From Boswellia sacra (taxonomy: Eukaryota > Streptophyta > Magnoliopsida > Sapindales > Burseraceae), in NCBI GenBank assembly GCA_013180625.2, contig SNVD02013965.1, positions 62,001 to 126,000 on the forward strand: DNA of 64,000 nt, read 5' to 3'. Numbering within the stretch: position 1 is the stretch's first letter; every line of letters begins with the position of its first letter. The notes under the pieces are model-generated. The model had not been told where the DNA came from and ran no database searches. It was given only the letters and a program-made list of their open reading frames with translations. The translations under genes and the position numbers were made by a program. Shown in pieces: positions 1-11,500 of the stretch.

Positions 1-302
1 GAATTAATACTAGTAACTTATTTACTGTCTGCAATGCAACTAAATTTCTAAAGGTTCTGTCAGTGGCTTTTTGGCATTTGAGAACCCAGAGCACCTCACA
101 TGGCAAGGAATATAAGTTGAATAGTGTTGTTGTAATACTTCCTTTGCCACATCAAAAACTAAAAAGTTAAAAATTAAGCTGAAGCGATAATGCAAAACAT
201 TGTCTAGTATCTTACTTATTTAACACCGTAGATTATATTGCTAAAATTATAATACTACTAAGTGTCAATGGGAATCAAATAATCCACCAGATAAGTACAT
301 AC

Positions 303-1128
303 CATTTCTATAATGTAATTGTTGTATGGTTGTATTGAGGTCACCCTCCCAATAACCTTTATCAAGTTGCCAGTCTTCCCAGTTTTGACACACCAAATCT
401 AACTTTGATGTGCTTAATGCTCCTTCACAGAAAATCTTCATCTTGGGGCAGCCTCTCAATATCAATGCATACAATGATGGGAATTTGAAGGTGTACTTCA
501 CCGTGCAGAAGCTTGAAAGACTTTCTAAACAAATAAGTGATAACTCCTCTAATTTGTTGAAAACAATCTCATCTTCTGCTACATCTTCCTCATTTTCTAC
601 TATTTCTGTCATCCTTTCACATCCTTCTATACTCATTTTTCTGAGTCTCTCTAGACTTTTTGCAGTTGAGAATGTTACCAAGTTTATCATTCCTTTGCAG
701 TAACATACTTTCAAAGTTGTTAAATTTTGAAAAGATGCTGAAGGCGACACTAAATTAAGCAAATTGTGACATCTTTCTACTTTTAGAATTTCAAGATTCT
801 GGAGAATTGAATTCATCTTGGAATCTTGTTTCCAGAAGTGCTTCATATCAGCAAGACTTTTTAGCAATAATGATTTTATCCCTGCCAAATTCCCAGCATA
901 TTGCTTCACGTCTACATATGAGAATAACTCTTTGTATGATCCATGGAGCAATATGAGATGTTCAAGACTGCTAAAGTTTCCAAGTAACCCAAGGGGGAAA
1001 ACAGCTGATTCATCATCTTTAATACCAAGACTTTTAAGTTTGCTAAAGAGATGTCCTGGGAACTGACCATCCCATATCATCATAATTGTCTGACTGCTTA
1101 GTCCCAATAGCTGCAAGTTCGGGCTGAT
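303..1128 (-). CDS. LRR module C' (copy 2)
   Basis: The acceptor TGCAG/ATCAGCCCG and a donor at AATG/GTATGT bound an open segment homologous to exon 6: SYKELFSYVDVKQYAGNLAG, LEILKVERCHNLLNLVS, CPKMKIFCEGALSTSKL, and a final GDLNTTIQQLHYRN. The donor phase differs by one base from exon 6. Any further 3' exon would lie beyond or near the window start; I see none that is convincing in 1-302. Confidence 0.7.
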
Positions 1129-2745
1129 CTGCAGACCAATTATATAGAAATTAAAGCAAATTGGCAGCATGTTTCTTCAAACATATATATATATCCACAT
1201 ATATATTCTATTATTCAAAACAATGGGAAAATCGTTGAGTTACCACCAGACCCAAATCAACAAGAGGAAAAAGATCTTTCTTTCCTCCAAACCGAGCTTG
1301 ATTTGAAAACATATGTTAGGCACATTTTGCATTTCCCTTCATTCTTCTATCCTTCTAAATTTTGGAACAAACTCTCTATACAAATTCAACTTTACAATCT
1401 AATGTCTAATTGTCACATCATCAACTTTGGTTAATGACTTAAAATTATAAAATTCATTCATCCAATCATATAATGCCACATCAATTTGAAAAGTAAAATT
1501 TATTTAGAGGTTATAAGTAATTTTATTCTTTTTCCGCCTTATATATATATAGTTTTGACAATTTGATAAGGCAATTAGATTTGTGTAAAAAATTCAATGA
1601 AGATGATTTCAGATTGGGAGTGATAAATCCTCCAAATTCAAGTTGATTTATAATTCACATCAAAAATAAAATAAAATAAATAAAAATAAAAAACCAATAC
1701 TAGGATTTCAATGATTATCCTGCTAGTATGAAGCTATATATGAATTAAACCCATTTATACATGTGACATTCAGTTTGTTTCATCATATCAAACCAATGAC
1801 CTGAATAATAGTGGGAAACCTAATTTTCTCAATAGCCCTAACCTCTATTAATGACAAGATTAAAGGCTTGTTTGTTTCAGCTTTTTCAAATAGAGTTTAT
1901 TAAAGTAAATCTTATTGGAGTAGAGTTGTAAAAAGAAAGCTTTTATAAAAAAGTTGATGATTATTTGGTTGGATAAATATACAAGTACTTATCGATATGA
2001 AATTACCAAAATTATTTTTTTAGAAAGGAATGATAAGGTAAATCTTTTAAAATGTGTTAAGAGTATATTTGATTTTTTAAAATTTTACAAAAGCTCGGAA
2101 AGAATTTTTCTCAAAATCCTCAATTTTTTACTTCTTTTAAAAGACATAAAACAACTTTTTTAATCATCAATAAGTTCTTCCTAGGAGGTAGCCAAACAAC
2201 GTAAAAAAATTTTAAAAGAGCTTTTAACATTAAAAAAACTATTTTGACCAATAGAGAAGTTGAAACAAACGCGCTCTAAATTGTATAGCAATTTCATAAA
2301 TTGCCAAAGAGTTAGGCTATTTACAGCTAAAAAACTACTGTCCCAACTTATTGAAATTTTTAAATAGTTGCACTTTTTTGAAATCTATTATTATAAATTT
2401 TAAAAGTATAATGAAAATCATCAATCTTTATCCAAAGTGTGAGTACAAAAATCACCAGTAAACTTAATTACATTAATAAAGAAAATCATTAGTAAATTTA
2501 TTTCTATTAATTTCTTACATAATTTATGGAATTTTCATCATATTTTCATTCAATTAAATTTCCAACCTATTAGATTTATGTCAACTGCATGAGAAAAATT
2601 TAAGATTATGAAGATGTGTTTAGAACAAATTTGCTCAAAATTTTTAATTATGGGGTTTATTTGGAAAATGGGCACTGTTCTTAGTAAATTTTGGATGCTC
2701 ACTAAAAGATTTCACTTTACTCATAAATAAAAGAAAATCTCGTAC
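1129..2745. other. Intron or spacer between LRR modules C' and B'
   Basis: AT-rich sequence without convincing coding potential. It holds a probable MITE at 1863-2276. The small open frame at 1954-2163 lies inside that MITE. Confidence 0.6.
1863..2276. mobile_element. hAT-like MITE
   Basis: The left end AGGCTTGTTTGTTTCAGC is roughly mirrored by the right end GTTGAAACAAACGCGCTC, the form seen in many non-autonomous plant hAT elements. The element is about 414 bp and AT-rich. I found no certain 8-bp target duplication. Confidence 0.5.
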
Positions 2746-3405
2746 CTTTTCTACCAAAAAGAATGGTTGTTGAGTTGGGATATTAAAGCTGCTCTCTTCA
2801 TTAGTCTTTTGAAAGTTAAGAAGTTCTGAAGCAAATACCTTAGCTTTTCCACAACCGTACATTACCAACTGTTTTAATGCTGGCCACTCTGAGGTGTGTA
2901 CTCCTGGGTAGAAATTAGTTAGTGCTGGTAGACTCTTGAGTACTATAGTATCTACCTTTGGAAAGATGAACTTAACAGTACTTGATTTTCCTCCTTCCTT
3001 AGCAACAATCTCTTTCAGCTTTCGACAATCAATTATCTCAAGCTTTAACAATTGTCGGAGGCTCCTTGCACTGGAGACTGGAAAGATATTTTTCAAATTG
3101 TGACATTTAGCAACACACATTCTCTGTAACTCAAATAAACGTAATGAATACGCTTCTTCACAATTTGACCCCTGGAGTCCGAATATTTCTTCTAGTGAAC
3201 CGCATTCATTAACAGTCAGAGACTCTAGCTTGGAGAACCTTCGAAGCATATTAAATGGAAAAAGAGCTTGTAAATTGTCACAACCTTCAACTTTGAATGA
3301 TGTTAGTTCGCAAAAGAAATTCTTAGTAAGTTTGTCGTTGGGACATATAATCTCCAAGTCATCCAAGTGAGAAATTACCAATTCCTTCAACTTAGGAAAT
3401 GCCAC
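2746..3405 (-). CDS. LRR module B' (copy 2), open
   Basis: A 660-nt phase 0-0 exon-like segment with acceptor ACAG/GTGGCATTT and donor GAAAAG/GTACGAG. It reads VAFPKLKELVISHLDDLEII, matching exon 5, with an extra LRR-like stretch (LESLTVNECGSLEEIF) that explains its greater length. No stop interrupts it. Whether it is transcribed is unknown. Confidence 0.7.
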
Positions 3406-3492
3406 CTGTCATATTCATGCCATAACTGATTCTTTTAGTCCAATCAGAAAACATTTATTTGAAAACAAAATGGAAATGAATGAGTCTTATAC

Positions 3493-3956
3493 CTTATTGT
3501 TAAAGAAAGGTTGAAGCTCCATCGAACTCATTTTAACAATTCTTCACCAACTGTTAAGCATGTTCTCACATTTTCCAAGACAAATGCCTTTAATTTAGGG
3601 CACTGTTTCATCTCCAATTTTATCAGTGATGGAAATTCAACATAATTTTTTAAGCAAAATCTTGTGAGGTTTTCAAGCTCTTTTACTATTAAGCAGTTTA
3701 ATTGAGGGAACATTATGTCCTTCCTTTCTTCTTCTCTTAACTCTTCTAAGGCTACTATCTCGCTTAGAGTCGGGCACTTGCATATCTCAAGATATTGGAG
3801 CTGAAGAAAGCTTTTGACTATGGAAGATGGAAAAATATATTTTAAATCGCCATAACCTTGTACAATTAAGCGTTTCAAATTTTGAAATTGGGATGACATT
3901 GTTAGGCTTTGGTTTTGGCAAATCTTTTCAAATTCAATTGCTGACACTTCCAAATC
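3493..3956 (-). pseudogene. LRR module A' with frameshift
   Basis: The acceptor GCAG/GATTTGG and donor AATAAG/GTATAAG bound a 464-nt segment, not a multiple of three. It reads DLEVSAIEFEKICQ and NLKRLIVQGYGDLKYIFP, matching module A, then loses frame close to its end. Compared with exons 3 and 4 it also lacks the first codons (V-V-M-T-K-L-E-A). Confidence 0.75.
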
Positions 3957-4429
3957 CTGCAAAAAAAGTCCTTGGTCAAATCCTCTAGTTACATAAGGGT
4001 AGCTTGGATAACATATTTATCTCAAAGAGAGTATTTCTAGTTACATAAGGTTGAGGGCTATTTGCACCCAAATTTATACTCTAAACACCTTTTTTTTTCC
4101 CTTAACATGTTTATTATTAAAATGCACCTAATGTAATTTACTATCAAAGGCACTAACAGAACTAAATAAATGAAAATTGCTCTCCAAACCCATCTCAATA
4201 AAATATGAAATTACTCCGAAAACCCTAATTTAAGTAGACAAAACCTAATGAAAATAACTTGAAAGATCAAAACAACCTAAAAGATAACTCATACCAATGA
4301 TAAGATGCAAAAGGGTCATCTAGTAGTATCTCAATAAGTTCTTTTAACTGTTTTCATAATAAAACCTTATTTTAGATTTTTTTTTTTCGTTTTAAGTTAT
4401 AAGTAGTTGACAATGCATGAAAAAGGAAA

Positions 4430-6790
4430 TTTTCAAATCCCTCTTCAGAATTTTGCCTGTTATCATATGTGTTTCTAAGATTCAGAGATCGACATCATTC
4501 AAGTTAAAAACAATTAAAGCTATGTCTCAAATCCTGTCGGTCACTCAGCATCTGTAGAACAAGCTATCAGTCAATTGTTGAGCTAGCTTGCAACAGATCA
4601 AGTAATTTAATTCTCTTCTGAAAGTTAGCTTTATAAAGTAAAGTCACACATGTTTTATAAGGGGATTCTAGACAGAGGATAGAAAGGCTTAAGAGCCAAA
4701 AATTTCTAAAGATAGATTGAGAGAATAATGCTCTTAGTTCACAAGGGTTGTATGTTTTCTGATTTATCTTCAAAGTGAAAGACTTTTGCAATTTTCCACA
4801 GTGATGTAGGCAGAAGCGCTTAAATTCTTGGCATCATTTCCTTTCTTGATTATCTCTTGTCTTCCATCGATTCTTTTCTAGTTCAACTCTTATTAATTGC
4901 TTAACGTTTGAGTTCTTTAGGTCTAATCTGGAGGTTTTGAACTCAACAATCTAGCATTAGAGCTAGGTTTACTGGTTCATGCAAGAACTGTTTGTGAAAA
5001 GTCAAGAGCAAAACAATAGGTGTTACAAGGGTAGAAATCAAGAAATTTGATGGTAATGGTGAAATTCGTCTTTAGAGAAAGAAGATGAGGGCCATTTTGG
5101 TTCAGCCAAAAAGTGTCAAAGCTCTTGGTGGAGACAGCACTCTTGAAAGCAAAAAAGTAAATCTTGATAGCCTCAAAATCTTTTAAGTCTTAAAACTAAA
5201 ACTTTTGCGGAATTTTCAGACAAAGGGTGAAAAAGTCACTACACCAAAAGGCTTTGAAATTGATTTTGAAATACACAAAGTTTGTCTTAAAATCTGAAAT
5301 CCCATTTTCAATGAAAAATGGGACTTTGTTTTTCTTTGAAAATGGAAATCTGGTTTGGATATAATGCAAAGGAATCTTGCATAACATACAAACCAGAACT
5401 GCGTTAGAGTTCATCCAAAACTGGAATTCTGGTTGTCCCAACTAGAATTCTAATTTTGTCAAGATTGATCGTTCGTTCACAAACACATGCTTCAACCGTC
5501 ATCTTTTGAAGTCCTTTGCCTCATAAAAATGGAAATTCAATTTCAACAATTGAAGGACTATATCTGTTTATGTTCATGTACATAGCCACAGGTCTCTTTT
5601 TTTGAACATATTTTGAAGATTGATGATTGATTCCTATTCTATTGAGCTTTTATCTTCTAAGAACACACATTGAGCATTGATTTTTTCCCTTCTAGTGAGA
5701 GTTTTGTGGGTTGTCCGTTGTTATTCAGTTCCTAATCTATTGTATCATATCTTAGTGAGTTTTATCTCTTGAGAGAGGTAAAAAGGCGCATCTAAAGCAT
5801 TCTGAAAATCTTGATATAGTGTAGTGTCAAGTGATTGGTGAATTAGAAACCATTGGTAGTTTGAACTTATGGAATCTTAAAGCAAGTGGCTGTAAGGCAT
5901 GGATGTGGGCTGGCTGAGAGCTCAATTATGATAAACACTCATGTTGATCTCTCTTTCCCTACGCTTCTACTTTATTTGCTGCTTACTGTTGCTGCAAGTT
6001 TGGCCTTCACTTAAATCTTTATATATGACAAAATCCTTGTCAAAGAAATACATCTCAAAGAACAATTGCTTGGGTTCAACATTGATCCTTCAAGGTGTTG
6101 GAAGACAATCTTGATGATTTCAACAAGATTATTGTTGACCTTCACAATATTCAGGAGAAGATAAGTGAAGGAAAAAGAGCCATTATTGTTTAAATCTCTC
6201 TTCTAGAAAATTTTAGAAAGGTTAAAGCTACTATTAAATATGGAAGAGATAGTCTTCACATGGAAGATGTTCTTGAAGCTTTAAGATCACAAGAATGAGT
6301 GATCAAGACTGAAAAGAAAGTTGGAAACAATGGAAAGTGCTTGACAACACGAGGAAGGTCATATAAGAAAACAAAAGAGCAAGGCAAAATATCAAAGTCT
6401 AAAACTAAGGGAAGAGATGTTTTCACTGCCATGCCACAAGGAGAGTCATTTAAGATATGATTGTCTAGATAAGAAGAATTAAGAAAAAAAAAAAAAAACA
6501 ACATTAAGCAATGTTAGAAATCATACAGAAAAATCAAATGGATCTATAAAAGAAAGGAATCTATTAAATTGAAAGAAACAATGTTGAAAGGAATAAATTG
6601 TTAAAGAAAAGTTAGACTTGCGAAACAACAGAGAAACCAAACAAAATTGTGTCTGTAGATGGATTTATAAAAAGGAAGGAAGGTGCTAACTGCCATCTGT
6701 TTCTAGAGTGAAATACTGGAAGGTGGCCAGCATTATCAACAATAAAATCAGTCAAATACCAAAGAATCCAAAATGAGATCCAAGAATTTT
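4430..6790 (+). mobile_element. Decayed Ty1/copia retrotransposon remnant (LTR, primer site, gag)
   Basis: A possible LTR end lies before a degenerate primer-binding site near 4951 (AGCATTAGAGCTAGGTT, compare TGGTATCAGAGC). Gag-like sequence then follows on the plus strand with many stops: KFDGNGEIRL.RKKMRAIL near 5040-5110, LDDFNKIIVDLHNIQEKI near 6105-6160, and a YGRDSLHMEDVLEALRS segment near 6240. A zinc-knuckle-like CHKESHLRYDC occurs near 6430. No reverse transcriptase or second LTR is evident. It separates the two LRR exon blocks. The LTR boundary is approximate. Confidence 0.65.
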
Positions 6791-7720
6791 GATTGAATAT
6801 CTCTCCGAAGATTGCTTATGAGCCTAAGGGCTGATGGGTCAAATTGTAAATTCTTCCCTCCTACACAGCATCACATATGTTGAATACTTACTGCATATCC
6901 TAAAGCTGTCGACGATTTCTATCAGAGATTTAAAAGATTTGTCGGAGAGTACTTTTGAAAATGTAGAATCATCTAGAATAGATTCAAAAACAAAAAGTCA
7001 TGCATGTTAAATAATTAATTTATATTTAGATACATGCATGGTAAAGATATTCATGAAAGATTTTGCAAATAACTAAGTGAATGTATATCCTAGTTGGATA
7101 CATCCTAAACAGTCCATAAATATCATCACAATCAAATGGCTATAAGGGGAAAAAAAAAACAGAACTAAATAAGGATAATGATCAGTGAAAATTTATCAAA
7201 ATTCTCTCTCTCTTACTCCTCCCCTTAATAAAATTTATCTATAATCGTATATCCCTATTTAGCTCCTATGCAAGTTACTATTTAAGAAGCAAAATAGAGC
7301 GATCCAGCACTGTTGCATCAACAACAACCATAGGTTTCGAAAACATAAAATGACCATAAGACCCTTAAAGTTATTAACACTCTTAAAGTCTGCTATGGTT
7401 TTGGATGGTTTTGGTTTTTTTTCTTTTTTTTTAATGACCTCAATGTACATATTTAAAACGATAAACATTTTTTTTTTTTAGTTACTACACCTTATGTGGA
7501 TGGGAATTCAAGGTGAACATTGCCTGTAATGATCTCTTAACAAAAGAACAAGAAAATGGTAAAAAGCTGAGGTTACGACTTATGATGACCTTGTCTAGTA
7601 TCTTGAACTGGTGATTCTTAATTTTATTCTATTGAAAAAATCATGTTATAAAAGGGACAAGGAAGATAGAAAAATTCACAAAATTATGGAAGATATATAT
7701 TTTAATGAAGCAGTGCATAC
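6791..7720. other. AT-rich spacer downstream of NLR exon 6
   Basis: No gene is seen. Any 3' untranslated region of the NLR would fall here. Poly-T tracts (around 7420 and 7470) and simple AT sequence dominate. Confidence 0.5.
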
Positions 7721-8524
7721 CTTTTGCTTATGAACCTTTTGTATGGTTCCATTGAGATCACCCTCCAAATAGCATTGCTTCCTATTTAGCCATACTTTCC
7801 GTAACTTTGACGTGCTTAAGGCTCCTTCACAAAAAATCTTCATATTGGGGCACTCTTTCACTGTCAATTCTTCCAAAGCTGGGAATTCAAATGTGTATTT
7901 CCCTGAGCAGAAACTTGTGAGACTTTCTAAATCAACAAGTGACAATTTCTCCAATTTGCTAAAATCAATCACATCACCTGCTGTGTCATCCTCACTTGCT
8001 ACTACTTCTGTCATTCTTTTGCATTTCTCTATCGTCATCTCTCGGAGTTGCTTCAAACTTTTGGTTGTTGACGATGTTACCAAGTTTATCATACTTAGGC
8101 AGTAATATACTTCCAAAGTCGTTAGATTTTGAAATGAAGCGGAGGATGGCACTAATTCAATCAAACTGAAACAGAAGTTTACACTTAGAATTTGAAGATT
8201 TTGAAGGATTGAGTTCATCCTAGAATCTTGTTTCCACATGTGCTTCAAACTAAGAAGAGAATCTAAGTGTATAGAATTTATCTGTGCAAAGTTCCCAGCG
8301 TGTTTCTCCACCTCTTCATATGAGAATAACTCTTTGTAAGAACAATCAAACAACATGAGTGTATTTAGATTGTAAAATATTTCAAGCAAACAAAGTGGAA
8401 CAACAGCTGCCTCAAAACCATGAGTTGAAGGTTCCCTAAGGAAGTGTCTTCGAAACTGGCACTTTCTATAACATATCATCACAACGTTCTTCCTTATTTC
8501 CAACACCTCCAATCTAGGGAAGAT
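7721..8524 (-). CDS. NLR exon 6: LRR module C (copy 1)
   Basis: An 804-nt exon with acceptor CTTCAG/ATCTTCCCT and donor CAAAAG/GTATGC. It reads IFPRLEVLEIRKNVV, then the LNTLMLFDCSYKELFSYEEVEKHAG segment and LRRs LQILSVNFCFSLIELVP, LTTLEVYYCLSMINLVT and LEELTVKECPNMKIFC, ending GDLNGTIQKVHKQK. This ending is the usual C-terminal part of At4g27190-like proteins. If the donor is not used, translation stops about 15 codons later at 7676. Confidence 0.8.
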
Positions 8525-11500
8525 CTGAAGACAAATCACATAGAAATTGTAGAATATACATTAATAAGAGTAAATCTTTTCAACAGAAACAAAAGGCTTA
8601 ATAACCAGATCACGTGACAAATATTTTTCTTCAAACACTTCTTTAATATATGTTGTTCAATTTATATAACTAAATGGCAGGATATAAACAACCTTTAAAA
8701 TTAAAAAAAAAAAAAAAAGGCTCCACACCAATCCTTCTTAGCGAACAATATTAAAATTTCAAGAAGTAAATGTTTATTTGATATGTTTTTATAATTCCAG
8801 TAATAAGTGCATACATAACTAATACAAATTCATAGTTAGATTAATATTTGATTGAATGACAAAGAAAAAATACCAAAAAATATAATGCATAAACTTATCT
8901 GATAAGTGGACGATAAGGAGAAAACGCATTGGAATCAGTTTGCTCATCAATTTTCAACAAAATTTTTAGCCTTTAATATTATTTTGAATGCATTTATGCA
9001 TTCGTCTATTAATTTGGTATTGACTAAATAAATGATTTTAATTTTTTTTTAAAAGTGTTTCTAGTGACTAAATAAAAGTTTTAATAATATTCTTTAGTGA
9101 ACTGGATGAGAAGAATACTCTTAAGAATGCATATGGTACCACGCAAGGACCCCAGTTGAAATATATGAAGCCCATAAGTCTATATTTTAATTCATTCTTT
9201 AGCCCTCCTAAATTTTGGATCAAAGGGAAATCCAGGAAAATTTAAAATTTGATTCTTCTTTCCCAACTTAATATTCTTGATTCTGTAATATTTTTCAGCC
9301 TTCATTACATCAATTGGACTGATTTTCAATTTGATCCTATTTTGGTAGACCCAGCTCATTCGGAATCCATCAAAATATAATTTTTTCCGTCATATGAGTT
9401 AAACTGTAACATATAATCCAATCAGTTTTGTGAAATCAATTAAGAAAAATTAAAAAGAACAATAATGTTAAGAAAAAAAAAATTATGCAGTCAAATTTAA
9501 GTCTGTTCGGTTCTAGATTATTGATCATTTGAAAAGATCTAACATTTGAGCTACACAGCAAATGGTTAATAGATCTACAGGAAATTAATAACTTTTATCA
9601 TGCTATTTTGTAATTTACTTTCCAAAGGTAATAACATGCAAAAAATGTATATATAGCTTTGTAAAATAAATAATTAAGTCAAACTTCTCAATCTATTGAA
9701 CAAATCTCTGCTCCTAAAAAGAGTTCAGATAAGAAAAACAAACAATAAATATCATATGAATTATTATGAGCTATCTTACTAGTAGGCAATAATATGAACC
9801 AAACCCATTTACGTAATATTACCATGGACCATACCTGAACTAGATTTTTATATTAGATTTTCAGTTTGACAATGAAGAGATATATGATTCTACATGTTCA
9901 TAAGTGCAAAAAAGGTAAAAAAAAAAAAAAAAAAAAGAAGAAGAAGAAGAAGAAGAAGAAAGAAAGTAGTTTCACACCTCTTGGACTGAAAAGAAGGATT
10001 GTGCAGAGATATCAAGTTGGTCCTCATCACTAGTCTTTTGAAAGTCATGACCTTCTAAAGCAAACACCATTACTTTCTCACAATCACTCATTTCCAAACT
10101 TTCTAAAACAGGCCACTCTGTAGTATATGCTCCAGGGTAAAAAGTTTTTAGTTCTGGTAGGTCTTGGAGTACTAGATGGGTTACTTTTGGGAAGACAAAC
10201 CTAATTATACTTGTTTCTCTTTGTCCTTTGTTAGCAAAAATCTCCTCCAATATTCCACAACCAACTATCTCAAGCTTTTTCAGTTGCAAAAGACTCCTGG
10301 CCATGGAGCCTGGAAAAATGTTTTTCAAACTTTGACATTTAGTAACATATACAGACTCCAGTCTTAAGAACCTTTCAAACATATTGGGTGGAAAAAGAAT
10401 CTGTAAGTTATCACAGCCTTCAACTTTGATCGATTTTAGTCTGCCAAAGGAATTGTGATCAAGTCTGTTGTTGTGCCATATCATCTTCAAGTCATCCAAG
10501 TCCGAAAAAGCCATTTCCTCCAGATAAGGGAATGCAACCTGTTGTATATATTGATGACATAACGGATCATTGTAGTTTTAAGTGGAAAATAGTCATCCAT
10601 AACCAGAAAGAAAATAATTATAAATATTGATATAGAGGACAATGGCAAAATGGGAATGATAAATTAGTCTACTACCTTTTCATTGAAGAAAGGTTGAATC
10701 TCAATCAAGCTCATTTTTCCCACTTCTTCACTAGTTGTTAAGTATTTGCCCACACTTCCCAAAACAAATGCCTTAAATTTAGGGCATTTCTTTATCTGCA
10801 GCTTTTTCAAGGATGGAAATTGAATAAAATCATCCAGGCAGAATCTAAAGAGGTTTCCAAGGTTTTCCATTTTGAGGAGGTTTAATTGAGGGAACATTAT
10901 GTTCTCCCTTTCTCTTTCTTCTAACTCTTCACTGGCTATTATCTCTTCTAAAACTGGGCACTCACGTATCTCAAGGTGTTGGAGGTTCAAAAAGCTTCTA
11001 ACTATAGAAGATGAGAATAGATATTTTAAATTACCACAGCCTTGTACAGTTAGACGAGTTAAATTTTGGAAGTAAGAAGATGTTGCTAAAAGTTGGTTCT
11101 GCCAAATCTTTTTGCAATTAATAGCAGACACTTCCAATGCTTCCAACTTGGTCATCACAACCTGCAAACAAGCTCCTCGTTTAAAATCAATATTAAGATA
11201 TTGACCTCTAAATAAACACATCAGACTCGAGCCAGTCTTTTAATCTTCGATAGCTTCTTCAATTGAGTAACTTGGGGATATATTTATCTAAATGGAAGTA
11301 TTTTTCATTGGACAAATATATCACTAGGTTAATCAAATGGAGTAAAAATACATTAACACTTTAAAATTAACATGGAAGAAGCTTCATGAGATAGCAAAGT
11401 ATATCCTTTTAACCAACATGTGAGGTCTAATAATCGCAGCAAGAGCTCCACTTGAGAGCAAGCTGGCAAAGATGTAGGCAGCAGCTGGTGAGTAAACGTG

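Larger units (their letters stand above)
303..3956 (-). pseudogene. Second copy of the NLR LRR exon block A'-B'-C' (duplicated 3' part, probably decayed)
   Basis: Three exon-like segments repeat the order and content of exons 4-6 about 7.2 kb downstream: A' 3956-3493, B' 3405-2746, C' 1128-303. All keep plausible splice borders. A' has a shifted frame near its 3' end (in-frame TGA at about 3530, while the conserved KMSSMELQPFFNNK end is in another frame) and lacks the first roughly 8 codons of module A. B' is fully open and phase 0-0. There is no TIR or NB-ARC with this copy. It is either a truncated tandem duplicate or extra 3' exons of the same gene. The A' frameshift favours a relic, but exon skipping from exon 6 to B' would keep the frame, so a longer gene cannot be excluded. 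Confidence 0.7.

Noticed and set aside
1..302. Possible last exon downstream of module C'
   Set aside because: A short open minus-strand stretch exists, but no acceptor and no conserved C-terminal motif could be supported.
410..1066. Plus-strand open frames over LRR module C'
   Set aside because: They are antisense shadows of the LRR exon; the same shadow appears over exon 6 at 7812-8105.
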